Below, piece after piece: positions 8,817 to 19,321 of a DNA stretch of 64,000 bases (positions are counted from its first letter, which is position 1; each line of letters opens with the position of its first letter). Both the position numbers and the translations under genes were made by a program. This DNA is from Phaeobacter inhibens DSM 16374 (GTDB lineage Bacteria > Pseudomonadota > Alphaproteobacteria > Rhodobacterales > Rhodobacteraceae), in the NCBI RefSeq assembly GCF_000473105.1, contig NZ_KI421498.1, positions 2,884,009 to 2,948,008 on the forward strand. Reading direction: 5' to 3'. The notes under the pieces are model-generated. The model saw only the letters and a program-made list of their open reading frames with translations, was not told the origin of the DNA and made no database searches.

Positions 8817-9335
8817 TTATACCAGCTTGGGCAGCCAGGGTTCAGGTTTCCGGTCGTAGCGGATGTAGAGCGGGTGTTTGGGATGACCGGCCTTACTCAG
8901 TCCGAGATGAAATAACGGCTTACCGGTTTCGACGAGCGCTGTTGCAACTTGATCGCCTTGCTGACGAAACGCGCCATGGGTTCCCCAGGCACAGATCACC
9001 TGATCCGCCCAGGCCGCACCGTCCAGAATTATTTCCAGATTATCTGGTCCGACCGGGTCCACCGCGCGTTTCATATCGCGCGGATCAGTGGCCCGAAAGG
9101 CAAAGATATTGGTCGCCCGAAATCCGCCATACCCCAAGGTGCGCGCGCGCCTTTCGCAGCGCTCAATGGTTGGATCGTTCTGGACCTCTGTGGCGGTAGA
9201 CGGGTTGAGCATCACAAACATCACCCGTGTCCCCGCCGGATCCCAGACCCGGCTGAGGCTATATCGGTACTGCTCGCAGTCGGAATAGACCGCGGTTGAG
9301 GGCGCGTCGCCCTTGGTGTGGCTGCGATGGATCAT
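8817..9335 (-). CDS. DUF1643 domain protein
   Basis: Uncharacterised family of small cytoplasmic proteins. The 172-residue product has the family signature RVMFVMLNPSTATEVQNDPT around residue 35-55, RCERRARTLGYGGFRATNIF just after, and the closing GHPKHPLYI. The open frame continues upstream, but that part overlaps truB out of frame. I chose MIHRSHTKGDAP, which leaves a spacer of 43 bp after truB and suggests it is the last gene of the truB transcript. No function is assigned for the family. Confidence 0.75.
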   Translation of the reverse strand: MIHRSHTKGDAPSTAVYSDCEQYRYSLSRVWDPAGTRVMFVMLNPSTATEVQNDPTIERCERRARTLGYGGFRATNIFAFRATDPRDMKRAVDPVGPDNLEIILDGAAWADQVICAWGTHGAFRQQGDQVATALVETGKPLFHLGLSKAGHPKHPLYIRYDRKPEPWLPKLV

Positions 9336-9378
9336 GGCGCCCGTGGTGCCCAGACCTCGCGCCGCTGTCAACCGCAGG

Positions 9379-10284
9379 CTAGCGAACGAATACCCGGCTG
9401 GGGTGCAGCTCGCCGGATTTGTAGTGTCCGACCGCAATAGCCAAACCATCCAACGAGGCCCAGGCTTCCTCGCCGTATTCAACATCGGAGGCGAGCACCA
9501 TTCCGGGATTGCCATTGCGCAGCTTGGCGGCGCCTTCAGGTGTGCAGGTCAGCTGGGGCAGATCTGCAAGCCCTTCCTCAAGCGGGCGCAGATAGCCATC
9601 AAGATCCGGCGATTTGGCCATCTCATCCAGCGTCTCAAGGCTTATGCCATCCTCGGCATCAAACGGCCCCGACCAGGTTCGACGCAGGCATTTCACATGG
9701 CCGTGACACCCAAGTGCTGCACCCAGATCCCGTGCGATGGAGCGCACGTAGCCGCCTTTGCCGCAGGTCATTTCCAGTACGACATGGTCGTCATCGGGGC
9801 GGTCCACCAGGATCAGTTCCTCAACCCACAAAGGGCGGGCGGCCAGTTCGATCTCTTCACCGTCGCGAGCAAGTTTGTAGGCGCGCTGACCATCGATTTT
9901 CACAGCTGAGAATTTTGGTGGGACCTGCATGATATCACCAAGGAACTGCGGCAGCGCCGCTACGATTTCATCGTCACTTGGCCGTGTTGCGCTGCGGGCG
10001 ATCACTTCCCCTTCGGCGTCATCCGTGTTGGTTGCCTGACCGAGGCGCACAGTGAAGGTGTAGGCCTTCAGCGCATCTGTGATATAGGGCACAGTCTTGG
10101 TGGCTTCGCCGAGGGCGACCGCCAGAACGCCGGTTGCCTCGGGATCCAATGTGCCGGCGTGACCCGCCTTCTTTGCATCAAAGGCCCAGCGGACCTTGTT
10201 GACAACCGCAGTGGACGTCAGCCCCGCAGGCTTGTCGACCACCAGCCAGCCGGAAATATCACGCCCTTTGCGTTTGCGTCCCAT
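9379..10284 (-). CDS. truB: tRNA pseudouridine(55) synthase
   Basis: Makes pseudouridine 55 in the T loop of elongator tRNAs. The 301-residue product has the family N-terminus [14 protein letters not shown], the catalytic motif [15 protein letters not shown] with its Asp near residue 50, and the [17 protein letters not shown] and [15 protein letters not shown] motifs. Start chosen at [10 protein letters not shown], preceded by GGGGA; an upstream start would add 18 poorly conserved residues. It lies downstream of rbfA on the same strand, as in many proteobacteria, but separated here by a glycosidase-like gene. Confidence 0.96.
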   Translation of the reverse strand: MGRKRKGRDISGWLVVDKPAGLTSTAVVNKVRWAFDAKKAGHAGTLDPEATGVLAVALGEATKTVPYITDALKAYTFTVRLGQATNTDDAEGEVIARSATRPSDDEIVAALPQFLGDIMQVPPKFSAVKIDGQRAYKLARDGEEIELAARPLWVEELILVDRPDDDHVVLEMTCGKGGYVRSIARDLGAALGCHGHVKCLRRTWSGPFDAEDGISLETLDEMAKSPDLDGYLRPLEEGLADLPQLTCTPEGAAKLRNGNPGMVLASDVEYGEEAWASLDGLAIAVGHYKSGELHPSRVFVR

Positions 10285-10415
10285 ATCGTTCCCCAATGTC
10301 ATCGTCGGTGAGAGAGGCGCGCGAGGTAGCCCACCCATTCCGGGCTGTCAATCGCGGGAGGTCGCGAAACTGCGGACCGACTGCGGCCGCGGTGGGTTCG
10401 GCGCGTGTTTTGGGC

Positions 10416-11174
10416 TCAGTTGGTCGCCGCGTCGCTCTCCGTGCCATCTGCCACCACGCCCACTACCGGCCCCATCATGAAGCCGGCATCACTGCGGTTG
10501 ATCTGCGGGGCGTGTAGCCGCGAAATATTGCCATCAAAATACAGCGCGTTTGGCAGTTTCAGGTGATCCCGGAACAGGCTGCCAAACTGGTGAAACGTCA
10601 CAGCGTTCTGCGAGATGGCAAAGACCACGCGCTGCCCGTCGGCGCTGGTCCCGACGCCGTTGCGAATAAAATACGAGGTCGAGTTCGGCAGAAACCGCGG
10701 GTGCAACGCGCCATCGATCACCAGCATCGGGCCAGATTGCGTGGCATAGCGGCATGGTGGGTTGGTTTCGGCAAAGGTCAGCGTTTCGATCACATCCGTG
10801 CGGGCAGCACCGATACATAGCACCCCGTTGGGCAGCAGTCCGAAATTTCCCGGACCGGGGGTTGTGATCAGCCGCATCTCCTCCTCGTCACCGTCCCGGT
10901 ACAATCCGACGGGGGAGCGGTCGCGATGATACATACCGGCATTTGTGGCAAAGGGCAGTGTCTGTCCTTTGTCAGCCAGATCGGTTTCGATCGCCGAGAA
11001 ATGACCGTAGACGTCTCCGGCGCCATCCTTCAGGAACAGGCGCAGCTCGTCCTTGGTCACGTCAACCTCGCAGATCGTGTAGCGGTTGTCGTCATAGGCG
11101 ATGTTGCGGCAGTCCACCGCCGCAGCAGGCGCGGCCCAGAAGGCCAGCGCCATAGCCACCGCCCAGCGAATCAC
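10416..11174 (-). CDS. Phosphodiester glycosidase family (NAGPA-type) secreted protein
   Basis: An N-terminal signal peptide (about 19 residues, ending AAPAAA) directs it to the periplasm. The body has [42 protein letters not shown] and [13 protein letters not shown] in the order seen in the NAGPA/phosphodiester glycosidase domain, which in mammals removes GlcNAc from phosphodiesters; the bacterial substrate is not known. Length is 252 residues. Its start overlaps the rbfA stop by four bases (ATGA type), so it is translationally coupled to rbfA and lies between rbfA and truB. Confidence 0.8.
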   Translation of the reverse strand: MIRWAVAMALAFWAAPAAAVDCRNIAYDDNRYTICEVDVTKDELRLFLKDGAGDVYGHFSAIETDLADKGQTLPFATNAGMYHRDRSPVGLYRDGDEEEMRLITTPGPGNFGLLPNGVLCIGAARTDVIETLTFAETNPPCRYATQSGPMLVIDGALHPRFLPNSTSYFIRNGVGTSADGQRVVFAISQNAVTFHQFGSLFRDHLKLPNALYFDGNISRLHAPQINRSDAGFMMGPVVGVVADGTESDAATN

Positions 11175-11566
11175 TCGCCGATATCGCGGCGCACCGCGTC
11201 CTGCGACAGCATCCGCCGGGTGTCATCCATCCGGTCAAAGGTATCATCCAGCTGGAATCGCAGCTCCGGCGTGAATTTCAACGCCAGCTTTTTGCCGATC
11301 ATACGTCGCAGTTCGCCCTTGTTGCGGGCCATCAGCTTGAGCGTGTCTTCCTGCCCTTTGCCACCAAGCGGCAGCACATAAGCCGTGGCAATGCGTAGAT
11401 CGGGCGAAGTGCGAACCTCGCCGACAGTGATCGACAGCCGGTTCAGGTCGGGATCATGCAGGTCACCGCGTGCAAAGATTTCGGACAAGGCGCGGCGAAT
11501 CAATTCGCCGACGCGGAGCTGACGTTGTGAGGGCCCTGAGCCCTCGTGGAGTTTGTTCTTAGCCAT
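11171..11566 (-). CDS. rbfA: Ribosome-binding factor A
   Basis: Late 30S maturation factor binding near 16S rRNA helix 1. The 131-residue product opens [21 protein letters not shown], then [11 protein letters not shown] and [16 protein letters not shown] of the KH-type fold and ends in [15 protein letters not shown]. First gene of the minus-strand run with the glycosidase, truB and the DUF1643 gene, divergent from dapB across 114 bp. Confidence 0.96.
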   Translation of the reverse strand: MAKNKLHEGSGPSQRQLRVGELIRRALSEIFARGDLHDPDLNRLSITVGEVRTSPDLRIATAYVLPLGGKGQEDTLKLMARNKGELRRMIGKKLALKFTPELRFQLDDTFDRMDDTRRMLSQDAVRRDIGE

Positions 11567-11680
11567 ATATCCGATTTATGCCGAAAGCGGGGCTTTGCCA
11601 AGCGCAGCACAAGCGGTTAGGACAAAACCAGCCCGAAACAGACCAATCGCGATCCAGCGCAACAACGAAGGACCCCTGAC

Positions 11681-12502
11681 ATGGCAGCTTCCCGCACAGA
11701 CATACCCGGCATCGTGATCACCGGCGCCTCTGGGCGCATGGGGCAGATGCTGATCAAGACCATTGCGGATCATCCCCGCGCGCATCTGGTCGGTGCAGTG
11801 GAGCGGGAAGGTCACGATTGGGTCGGTCAGGATGTGGGGCTGGCCATGGGCGGGTCTGAAATCGGCATCACAGTGACCGACGACGCGCCTGCGGCCTTTG
11901 CCAAGGCGCAAGCGGTGATCGATTTCACCAGTCCTGAGGCGACCATCGCCTTTGCCGGGATGGCCGCTGAGGCCGGTGTCGTCCATGTCATCGGCACCAC
12001 CGGGATGAACGACGCACAGATCGCCCAGTTGGAACCAGCCTCACGTCATTCGGTGCAGATGCGGGCCGGCAACATGAGCCTGGGTGTAAACCTCCTGGTT
12101 CAGCTGACCAAAAAGGTTGCCGCCGCCCTTGATGAGGATTTCGATATCGAAGTGATTGAGGCGCATCACCATCACAAAGTCGATGCGCCCTCCGGCACCG
12201 CGTTGATGCTGGGCGAAGCAGCTGCGGAGGGGCGCGGCGTGACACTCTCAGAAGTCAGCGACAGCGGGCGCGATGGCATCACCGGCGCGCGCAAACGTGG
12301 TGATATCGGTTTCAGCGCGATTCGAGGTGGAGATATCGTCGGGGAACATGATGTGCTGTTTGCTGGTCAGGGAGAGCGTATCGTGCTGCGCCATCTTGCG
12401 ACGGATCGTGCGATATTTGCCCGCGGCGCCATCAAGGCTGCACTTTGGGGGCAGGGGAAGGAACCAGGCCAGTACGACATGCTGGATGTGCTGGGCCTCT
12501 GA
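11681..12502 (+). CDS. dapB: 4-hydroxy-tetrahydrodipicolinate reductase
   Basis: Reduces hydroxy-tetrahydrodipicolinate to tetrahydrodipicolinate with NAD(P)H in lysine and diaminopimelate synthesis. The 273-residue protein has the nucleotide loop GASGRMGQM near residue 15, the GTTGMNDAQ motif near residue 105, and the active-site sequence [15 protein letters not shown] near residue 160. The AAGGA ribosome site supports the ATG. It ends three bases before the convergent NIPSNAP gene. Confidence 0.97.
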   Translation: MAASRTDIPGIVITGASGRMGQMLIKTIADHPRAHLVGAVEREGHDWVGQDVGLAMGGSEIGITVTDDAPAAFAKAQAVIDFTSPEATIAFAGMAAEAGVVHVIGTTGMNDAQIAQLEPASRHSVQMRAGNMSLGVNLLVQLTKKVAAALDEDFDIEVIEAHHHHKVDAPSGTALMLGEAAAEGRGVTLSEVSDSGRDGITGARKRGDIGFSAIRGGDIVGEHDVLFAGQGERIVLRHLATDRAIFARGAIKAALWGQGKEPGQYDMLDVLGL

Positions 12503-12505
12503 TCC

Positions 12506-12841
12506 TCAGAGCAGGGACGCAGAGCCACTGAACGTCTCGAACCCTTCGGTGGTCTCAACCGCCGAGGCCTCGAAATGGGCGATCAGCGGCATCACGCGCG
12601 GTTCCACGTCCTTCAGCCAGACTGGCCCATCATAAAATCCGTCCTTGATGCGCTCGCGGTCTGATAGCGTTGCAAAGGCGCGCATCCAGTGGACGACATC
12701 CGGATCTGCCAGATCGCGCATCGGGCCAAAAACCAGCATGCCCGCATCGCGCAATGCTGGTCTGTTCACCCGTTCAAAGATGTGAATAAAGGCTTCGCGT
12801 TTGCCGGGGTGCAGCCAGTAGCGGCGGATCTCGATGATCAT
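12506..12841 (-). CDS. NIPSNAP family protein
   Basis: A 111-residue alpha+beta ferredoxin-like (dimeric barrel) protein beginning MIIEIRRYWLHPGKREAF, with ERVNRPALRDAGMLVFGPM and DVVHWMRAFATLSDRER, typical of bacterial NIPSNAP proteins, whose biochemical role is not settled. The open frame extends upstream for 71 codons, but that part runs through the SdhAF4-like gene in another frame, so the short form is preferred. Ribosome site weak. Confidence 0.75.
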   Translation of the reverse strand: MIIEIRRYWLHPGKREAFIHIFERVNRPALRDAGMLVFGPMRDLADPDVVHWMRAFATLSDRERIKDGFYDGPVWLKDVEPRVMPLIAHFEASAVETTEGFETFSGSASLL

Positions 12842-12863
12842 GCAGGGTTCCGGTGGCCCGCTA

Positions 12864-13058
12864 TCAGAAATCGATAGCGATTCCTTTTTTCTCCCAGTCG
12901 CCATAGCGCGCAGGATCGGGACCATCGCGACCGCCCAGCTCAACCGGGCGGTTGGCAGCTTCGGCCTCGGCGGCCTTACGCCGTTCGGCAGCCTCTGCCA
13001 GCGCACGCTGTGCAGCTGGGGGCAGATTTTCGGTTTCGGTTTTTTCAGCGTCACTCAT
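12864..13058 (-). CDS. DUF1674 / SdhAF4-like protein
   Basis: Sixty-four residue protein, rich in Ala and Glu, closing with PDPARYGDWEKKGIAIDF, the invariant C-terminus of DUF1674. The eukaryotic member SDHAF4 assists flavinylated succinate dehydrogenase assembly; the same role here is inferred from family membership. The ATG follows AAGGAAA. It lies 22 bp upstream of the NIPSNAP gene on the same strand, so the two may be cotranscribed, and is divergent from rsmB. Confidence 0.85.
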   Translation of the reverse strand: MSDAEKTETENLPPAAQRALAEAAERRKAAEAEAANRPVELGGRDGPDPARYGDWEKKGIAIDF

Positions 13059-13148
13059 GCCGGGTTTCCTTATTGTCGTTCTATGATATACGCCCGCGTC
13101 CGGCGGCGACAACCCATGCCGCTGCCGCCCGTGCATCAGGAGCCTCGT

Positions 13149-14414
13149 ATGTCCAACGCAACCCAAGCCCGCCGCCGTGCCATTCATCTGCTTGATGAGG
13201 TGCTGGGGGAAGGCAAGCTGCTGTCCGAATGTTACGCAGCGGGCGCATTGGATAAACTGCCCGCAGAGGAGCGCGCGCGCACCCAGCGGCTGGCAACAGA
13301 CACACTGCGCAATCTGGAACGTGCCGACCGGATCCTGCAGAAGCACCTGAAAAAAGCGACACCCCTGACGGTGCATAATGCCCTGCGGATCGGTACGGTT
13401 GAGCTGTGCCAGGGCGGTGCTGCGCATGGTGTGGTCAATGAGATGGTCGATATCGTTTCCCGTCACCGTCGCCACGGCAAGCTAAAGGGGTTGGTCAATG
13501 CGGTATTGCGCAAGGTGGCCGATCACGGGCCTGCCGAATGGGCAAAACTGCGGGTGCCGCGTCTCCCGAAATGGCTCCGCAGCCCGCTGTCGCAGGCCTG
13601 GGGGGCACCGGCCATGTTGCAGATCGAGGCCGCCCATCTAGCAGGCGCGCCGCTGGATCTTAGCCCTAAGCCCGGCGCGGATCTTTCAGCGCTTGAGGCG
13701 GTTTTGCTGCCAACGGGATCTTATCGTATCCACAATTCCGTTCAGGTCTCAGGCCTGCCCGGATTTGCGACAGGGGATTGGTGGGTTCAGGACGCCGCAG
13801 CAGCGCTGCCTGCGCAAATTTTGGCGGCGAAGCCCGGCGAATCGGTGCTGGATCTCTGCGCCGCTCCTGGGGGTAAGACGATGCAGATCGCTGCTGCCGG
13901 GGCCAATGTGACGGCGGTGGATCAGTCTGCCGGGCGGATGGCGCGGCTTTCAGAGAATCTTGAGCGTACGGGCCTTGAGGCCACCGTTGTTGTAGGGGAT
14001 GCGTTAGAACAAACCGGTCAATATGACGCGGTTCTGCTGGACGCGCCTTGCTCTGCCACGGGGACAATCCGTCGTCACCCTGATTTGCCCCATGCCAAAG
14101 ACGGCAGCGGTTTCGGCGCGCTGATTGAATTGCAGGCACAGATGCTCGCCCACGCCTGGAGCTTGGTGAAACCCGGCGGTCGGTTGATCTATTGCACCTG
14201 TTCGCTGTTGCCGGATGAGGGCGAGTGTCAGGTTGAAGATGCGCTTGAGATGTTTCCGGATATGTCCGTCGGTGATCGGATCCGCGACATTGAAGGCATT
14301 GACCCCGACTGGATAACCGAAGAAGGCGGGGTGCGCCTACGGCCTGACTACTGGTCCGATTTGGGCGGCATGGATGGTTTCTACATGGCCGAATTGCGCA
14401 AATCTGCGGCCTGA
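13149..14414 (+). CDS. rsmB: 16S rRNA (cytosine-967 type) C5-methyltransferase, RsmB family
   Basis: Transfers methyl from SAM to a cytosine of 16S rRNA. The N-terminal ~140 residues form the NusB-like RNA-binding domain (RRRAIHLLDEVLGEGKLL, NALRIGTVELCQGG). The catalytic half has VLDLCAAPGGKTMQIA, DAPCSATGTIRRHPDL and the second cysteine motif YCTCSLLPDEGE. The ATG at 13149 has CAGGAG six bases upstream; the open frame continues further upstream, but there it overlaps the divergent small gene. The 421-residue length fits. It heads a plus-strand run with the heparinase-like gene and purH. Confidence 0.93.
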   Translation: MSNATQARRRAIHLLDEVLGEGKLLSECYAAGALDKLPAEERARTQRLATDTLRNLERADRILQKHLKKATPLTVHNALRIGTVELCQGGAAHGVVNEMVDIVSRHRRHGKLKGLVNAVLRKVADHGPAEWAKLRVPRLPKWLRSPLSQAWGAPAMLQIEAAHLAGAPLDLSPKPGADLSALEAVLLPTGSYRIHNSVQVSGLPGFATGDWWVQDAAAALPAQILAAKPGESVLDLCAAPGGKTMQIAAAGANVTAVDQSAGRMARLSENLERTGLEATVVVGDALEQTGQYDAVLLDAPCSATGTIRRHPDLPHAKDGSGFGALIELQAQMLAHAWSLVKPGGRLIYCTCSLLPDEGECQVEDALEMFPDMSVGDRIRDIEGIDPDWITEEGGVRLRPDYWSDLGGMDGFYMAELRKSAA

Positions 14415-14547
14415 CCTCAGGTCTTGGCGAGCCTTTGCCGATCTGCCGCGCAGGCGCCCGCCTCATTATCGGTGACTTGGCCCGTAAGCGTCGCTATGCT
14501 CAGCCGAAAACGCCCCGGAAAAATTCTCTGGCGTGAGGCAAGAGAGC

Positions 14548-16290
14548 ATGTCCCGATACGATAGAATGGCGCGGCGCGGCACCCGCCTGTTGAACCGATA
14601 TTATGCACGGCGCGCGCGGCGGCAGCCGGGCGCAACCGCTTTTGTCTCGCAACCCGAGCCACGCACCATTGGTAGCTTTGCCCGCGGGCGTCAGCTGGTT
14701 GCAGGTAATCTTCTGTTTGCGGGATATTTGGTCGAATCTCCTACGACTGCGCTCTGGGATGTTGTGGCACCTGATCTTGCTTTTGATGCTGAACGCCACG
14801 GGTTTGCCTGGTTGGACGATCTGGCAGCCGTCGGGGATTTTCGCGCCCGGGAAAAGGCGCAACTCTGGGTCTGGGGGTGGATCGACACCCACGGCAATGG
14901 CAGCGGGCCGGGCTGGTCGCCTGATCTGACGGGCCGTCGGGTCATCCGCTGGATCAACCATGCGCTGTTCCTGCTGGCGGCCCGCACCGCCGATCAATCG
15001 GAAGCGTTTTTCGGTGCCCTGTCCCGGCAGACATGGTTCCTGTCCCGCCGCTGGCAGGGGGCCTCCCCCGGCTTGCCACGCTTTGAGGCGCTCACCGGGT
15101 TGATCTATGCTGGCCTCGCCCTCAAGGGGCATGAGGATCAGGTTGACCCGGCCCTGAAGGCCCTGGCCGAGGAATGCGCCAGTCAGATTGATGAACAGGG
15201 AGGTCTGCCGACACGCAACCCGGAGGAGCTGCTAGAGGTTTTTACCCTGCTGACCTGGGCTGCGGCGGCGCTACAGGATGCCGGACGCGGCGTCCCGCCT
15301 GCGCAACTGGCCGCAATTGAGCGTATCGCACCGACTCTGCGCACATTACGTCACGCCGATGGTGGTTTGGCACGATTTCATGGCGGTGGTCGCGGGCTGG
15401 AGGGACGGTTGGATCACGCATTGGCCGCCAGCCACGTCACAACGCGTCACGCCGATGGGTTGGCAATGGGCTATGCGCGTTTGTCCGGGCGGCGCACCTC
15501 GGTGATCATCGACGCATCGGTCCCGCCCAAGGGGCGCGCCTCTTGGAATGGTCATGCCTCGACCCTAGCGTTTGAGCTGACATCCGGTCGCCGACCGCTG
15601 ATCGTCAACTGCGGCTCGGGCGAAACCTTCGGTGTTGAATGGCGGCGTGCCGGGCGGGCAACCCCGTCCCATTCCACGCTCTGTATCGAAGGGCACTCCA
15701 GCGCCCGACTGGCCCCGCCGGAACGCGGCAGTGGCCATGAGATTATGACAGAGGCGCCAGATAACGTGCCGCTGGATCTGTCTGATCTGGAAGATGGCTA
15801 TCGCTTCCAGGGCGGGCACAATGGCTACGAGCGCCATTTCGGCCTGACCCATGCACGCACGCTGGAGCTGGCGGTGGATGGCCGTGGTCTGGCCGGTGAG
15901 GACATGCTTCTGGCGCTGGATGCCCGCAATAAACGGCGTTTTGACAAGGCAATGGATGCACATTCTCTGGGTGGTATCGGCTTTGAGATCCGCCTGCACT
16001 TGCACCCGGATGTGGATGCAGCCCTTGACTTGGGGGGCGCGGCAGTATCCATGGCGCTCAAGAGCGGGGAGATCTGGGTGTTCCGTCATGATGGAACCTG
16101 CGAATTGAAGCTGGAACCCAGCGTGTACCTGGAAAAAACCCGCTTGAAGCCGCGTGCGGCAAAACAGATCGTTCTCTCCGGGCGGGCAATGAACTATGCC
16201 ACGCGCATCCGGTGGACGCTCAGTAAGGCGCAGGAGACTGCCGTTGCCGTGCGAGACCTGAACCGGGACGACCCCGCGTTAACTGACTGA
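14548..16290 (+). CDS. Heparinase II/III-like protein
   Basis: Polysaccharide lyase-type protein of 580 residues: an alpha/alpha-toroid N-terminal half ([18 protein letters not shown] near residue 115) and a beta-sandwich C-terminal half with [19 protein letters not shown] and the NCGSGETFG motif around residues 340-365. No signal peptide is visible. A GTG five codons upstream is an alternative start; the ATG has GAGG nine bases before it. In Rhodobacterales genomes this gene commonly sits beside rsmB and purH. Natural substrate unknown; no uronic-acid catabolism genes adjoin. Confidence 0.8.
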   Translation: MSRYDRMARRGTRLLNRYYARRARRQPGATAFVSQPEPRTIGSFARGRQLVAGNLLFAGYLVESPTTALWDVVAPDLAFDAERHGFAWLDDLAAVGDFRAREKAQLWVWGWIDTHGNGSGPGWSPDLTGRRVIRWINHALFLLAARTADQSEAFFGALSRQTWFLSRRWQGASPGLPRFEALTGLIYAGLALKGHEDQVDPALKALAEECASQIDEQGGLPTRNPEELLEVFTLLTWAAAALQDAGRGVPPAQLAAIERIAPTLRTLRHADGGLARFHGGGRGLEGRLDHALAASHVTTRHADGLAMGYARLSGRRTSVIIDASVPPKGRASWNGHASTLAFELTSGRRPLIVNCGSGETFGVEWRRAGRATPSHSTLCIEGHSSARLAPPERGSGHEIMTEAPDNVPLDLSDLEDGYRFQGGHNGYERHFGLTHARTLELAVDGRGLAGEDMLLALDARNKRRFDKAMDAHSLGGIGFEIRLHLHPDVDAALDLGGAAVSMALKSGEIWVFRHDGTCELKLEPSVYLEKTRLKPRAAKQIVLSGRAMNYATRIRWTLSKAQETAVAVRDLNRDDPALTD

Positions 16291-16313
16291 GCCTGAAAAG
16301 GACCTGCCCTGCC

Positions 16314-17903
16314 ATGACCGACCTTCACCCCGTACGCCGTGCGTTGCTTTCCGTATCCGACAAGACTGGGTTGATCGACCTGGGTAAGGCCCTGGCGGCA
16401 CGTGGCGTCGAGCTGCTCTCAACCGGCGGGACGGCCAAGACGCTGCGCGACGCAGGGCTGACCGTGAAAGACGTGTCAGAGATCACCGGTTTTCCGGAAA
16501 TGATGGATGGCCGGGTCAAGACGCTTCACCCGATGGTGCATGGTGGTCTGCTGGCACTGCGGGACAACGACACCCATGTCGCTGCGATGGAAGAGCATGG
16601 GATTGGCGCCATCGACCTTCTGGTGGTGAACCTCTATCCGTTTGAGGAAACCGTGGCCAAGGGCGGCGACTACGACAGCTGCATCGAGAACATCGACATC
16701 GGCGGCCCGGCGATGATCCGTGCTGCGTCCAAGAACCACCTGTTCGTGAACGTTGTGGTGGATGTCGAGGACTACGAACCGCTGCTTGCAGAGTTGGACA
16801 AAAACGACGGCCAGACCTCCTATGGCTTCCGTCAGTGGTTGGCGCAGAACGCCTATGCTCGCACAGCTGCATATGATGCTGCGGTTTCAAACTGGATGGC
16901 CGACGCACTGAACCTTGAGGCGCCGCGCCGCCGCGCTGTAGCAGGGCAACTGGCGCAGACGCTGCGCTATGGCGAGAATCCGCATCAGCAGGCTGCCTTT
17001 TATCTGGATGGCTCCGCCCGCGCAGGCGTCGCCACGGCGCAGCAGGTGCAGGGCAAGGAGCTGTCCTATAACAACATCAATGACACTGATGCCGCCTTTG
17101 AGCTGGTCAGCGAGTTTGCACCCGCTGATGGCCCGGCCGTGGCGATCATCAAACACGCCAACCCCTGTGGCGTGGCCCGCGGCGAGACGTTGAAGGATGC
17201 GTATCAGAAGGCCTTTGACTGCGACCGGACCTCTGCTTTTGGCGGTATCGTCGCGTTGAATCAGCCGCTGGACGGAGAAACCGCGCAAGAGATCGTCCAG
17301 ATCTTCACGGAAGTCGTCATCGCCCCCGGTGCCTCGGATGAGGCCAAGGCGATTTTTGCTGCCAAGAAGAACCTGCGTCTGTTGCTGACCGATGGTCTGC
17401 CCAACCCGCAGGATACCGGTCTGACCACCCGTCAGGTGTCCGGCGGTATGCTGGTACAGGACAAGGACGTCGGCCACCGTGCCATGGACGACCTGAAGGT
17501 GGTCACCGAGAAGGCCCCGACGGATGTGCAGATGCAGGATTTGTTGTTTGCCTGGAAGGTTGCAAAACACGTGAAATCCAACGCCATCGTCTATGTTAAA
17601 TCTGGCCAGACCGTTGGTGTCGGCGCCGGCCAGATGAGCCGCCTGGACAGTGCCACCATCGCAGGCGTGAAAGCGCAGCGCATGGCGGACGCGCTAGAAT
17701 TGCCCGAAAGCTTGGCCAAAGGCTCTGCCGTGGCGTCTGATGCGTTCTTTCCCTTTGCCGATGGTCTGCTTGAGGCTGCGGCAAACGGCGCAACCTGCGT
17801 AATCCAGCCAGGTGGCTCCATGCGCGACGATGAGGTCATCAAAGCCGCCAACGAGGCCGGTCTGGCGATGGTCTTCACCGGCATGCGCCATTTCCGCCAC
17901 TAA
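16314..17903 (+). CDS. purH: Bifunctional AICAR transformylase/IMP cyclohydrolase
   Basis: Performs the last two steps of de novo purine synthesis: formylation of AICAR and ring closure to IMP. The 529-residue protein has the N-terminal MGS-like IMP cyclohydrolase domain ([44 protein letters not shown]) and the C-terminal transformylase domain with [26 protein letters not shown] and [14 protein letters not shown]. Length and motifs are complete. Starts 23 bp after the heparinase-like gene and probably shares its transcript. Confidence 0.98.
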   Translation: MTDLHPVRRALLSVSDKTGLIDLGKALAARGVELLSTGGTAKTLRDAGLTVKDVSEITGFPEMMDGRVKTLHPMVHGGLLALRDNDTHVAAMEEHGIGAIDLLVVNLYPFEETVAKGGDYDSCIENIDIGGPAMIRAASKNHLFVNVVVDVEDYEPLLAELDKNDGQTSYGFRQWLAQNAYARTAAYDAAVSNWMADALNLEAPRRRAVAGQLAQTLRYGENPHQQAAFYLDGSARAGVATAQQVQGKELSYNNINDTDAAFELVSEFAPADGPAVAIIKHANPCGVARGETLKDAYQKAFDCDRTSAFGGIVALNQPLDGETAQEIVQIFTEVVIAPGASDEAKAIFAAKKNLRLLLTDGLPNPQDTGLTTRQVSGGMLVQDKDVGHRAMDDLKVVTEKAPTDVQMQDLLFAWKVAKHVKSNAIVYVKSGQTVGVGAGQMSRLDSATIAGVKAQRMADALELPESLAKGSAVASDAFFPFADGLLEAAANGATCVIQPGGSMRDDEVIKAANEAGLAMVFTGMRHFRH

Positions 17904-17916
17904 ATGCAGTTGAGAC

Positions 17917-17942
17917 TGATCGGGCCTGTTTTGGCCCGATCA
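17917..17942 (+). terminator. Hairpin after purH, without T run
   Basis: Perfect ten-base-pair stem TGATCGGGCC/GGCCCGATCA with a TGTTTT loop, 14 bp after the purH stop codon and 33 bp before lspA. No run of T follows, so it may weaken rather than stop transcription, or protect the purH mRNA end. Confidence 0.5.
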
Positions 17943-17974
17943 CGCCTCAAATTTCGGGCAAAGGGGGCCGCACG

Positions 17975-18457
17975 ATGCGAGCCAAAGTGATGATCTGGGC
18001 CGCGATATTGGCGCTGCTTGCCGATCAGATCAGCAAATATCTGGTGGTGCGGGTCATGGATGTGGCCAATCGTGGTGGCATTGATGTGCTGCCACCGCTG
18101 CTGCGGTTTCGCTATGGCGAGAACACGGGCATCAATTTCGGTCTGTTTGGCGGTGGCACCGATACGACGCGGTGGGTTCTTATCGGTCTGTCATTGGTGA
18201 TTTGCGTGGTGCTGGTGATCTGGATCGTCCGTCTGCCTGCCAATGCCCGCATGATGCAGCTTTCAGCCGGTCTCGTGATCGGTGGTGCGCTTGGCAATGT
18301 GGTGGACAGGCTGCTCTACGGGTACGTGCTGGATTTCCTCAATATGTCCTGCTGCGGTATCAATAACCCCTTTGTCTTCAACGTTGCGGACATCTTCATC
18401 TTTGCTGGTGCAGTCGGCTTGATCCTATTTGACGGGCGGCAGAAAAACCCTGCGTGA
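17975..18457 (+). CDS. lspA: Lipoprotein signal peptidase (signal peptidase II)
   Basis: Inner-membrane aspartic peptidase that cleaves prolipoproteins before the lipidated cysteine. The 160-residue protein has four hydrophobic segments, the early DQISKY motif (near residue 16), GENTGINFGLFG, and the two catalytic aspartates in GYVLDF and NVADIFIFAG. AAAGGGGG precedes the ATG. The next gene encodes a lipoprotein that would be its substrate. Confidence 0.95.
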   Translation: MRAKVMIWAAILALLADQISKYLVVRVMDVANRGGIDVLPPLLRFRYGENTGINFGLFGGGTDTTRWVLIGLSLVICVVLVIWIVRLPANARMMQLSAGLVIGGALGNVVDRLLYGYVLDFLNMSCCGINNPFVFNVADIFIFAGAVGLILFDGRQKNPA

Positions 18458-18510
18458 CCTTGCTGGGGAAATGCGATAAAAGCGGCTCAAACAGGCAGGA
18501 GTAACGGGTC

Positions 18511-19026
18511 ATGCGGATCCCTTTTGGTGTGATTGTTCTGATGGGCGCGCTGGCCGTATCTGCCTGCGGGCAAAAAGGGCTGCGCGATCTGCGCCCTGCT
18601 GGAACCGGCCCGGATGAGTTCATGGTCTTGCCCGCGAAACCACTGGCCGAACCGACCAACTATCAGACGCTGCCGCAACCGACACCCGGCGCAGCCAATC
18701 TCACCGACCGAAACCCGAAGGGTGAAGCGGTTGCAGTGCTTGGCGGCAACCCTGCTGCGCTGGTCCCGGGAGAAGGCATTCCCGCCAGTGATGGCGCTTT
18801 GGTCACCGCCGTGAGCCGCTATGGCGTTGACCCCGACGTTCGCGCTGATCTCGCTGCGCGCGATGCAAAGAAACGCAAGCGCGAAAACCGCACTGCGCGG
18901 TTCAAGCTGTTCCCGGTCGATCGCTACCAAGAGGCCTACAAGCGCGAGGCCATCGCCCCGGATCAGGTCAGCGAGCGTTTCCGCCGCGCCGGTTTTGAGA
19001 CGCCATCGGCCCCACCGGCAGAGTAA
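18511..19026 (+). CDS. DUF3035 lipoprotein, BamF-type
   Basis: Signal sequence with lipobox VSAC (Cys at residue 19) marks an outer-membrane-type lipoprotein of 171 residues. The mature part begins GQKGLRDLRPAGTGPDEF and includes VLPAKPLAEP, characteristic of DUF3035, which is annotated in alphaproteobacteria as the BamF subunit of the outer-membrane protein assembly machine. The C-terminal part has a highly basic stretch (AKKRKRENR). It lies 53 bp after lspA, which processes such proteins. Role inferred from family naming. Confidence 0.82.
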   Translation: MRIPFGVIVLMGALAVSACGQKGLRDLRPAGTGPDEFMVLPAKPLAEPTNYQTLPQPTPGAANLTDRNPKGEAVAVLGGNPAALVPGEGIPASDGALVTAVSRYGVDPDVRADLAARDAKKRKRENRTARFKLFPVDRYQEAYKREAIAPDQVSERFRRAGFETPSAPPAE

Positions 19027-19321
19027 CGCCGAACAGGTCGTATCGGCGGCTTCGGGCGATCACAAAAACGCCATTTCCCTTGCACATGCGCCTCCAGAGC
19101 GTAGTTTGACCTTAGCGATGTTGGTCCGTTTTTCGGGCTGATCGCCATTGATATGTTGCTCGATCGGACTTGTTTCTGTTGCACCGCAGGCCACACGGAT
19201 AGGGCCGGGCGCTGCATCGTCCTTCAGGGCAGGCCGCAGGATTCTGACCGGCTGCATTTGTCTATTTTGACGTTACCGGTGCTTGTGTTGCTGGTGGCGT
19301 ACCGCAAAAGGAGATCACCGA

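Noticed and set aside
12842-13054. 71-codon N-terminal extension of the NIPSNAP gene
   Set aside because: It lies over the SdhAF4-like gene in a different frame and adds residues absent from the family.
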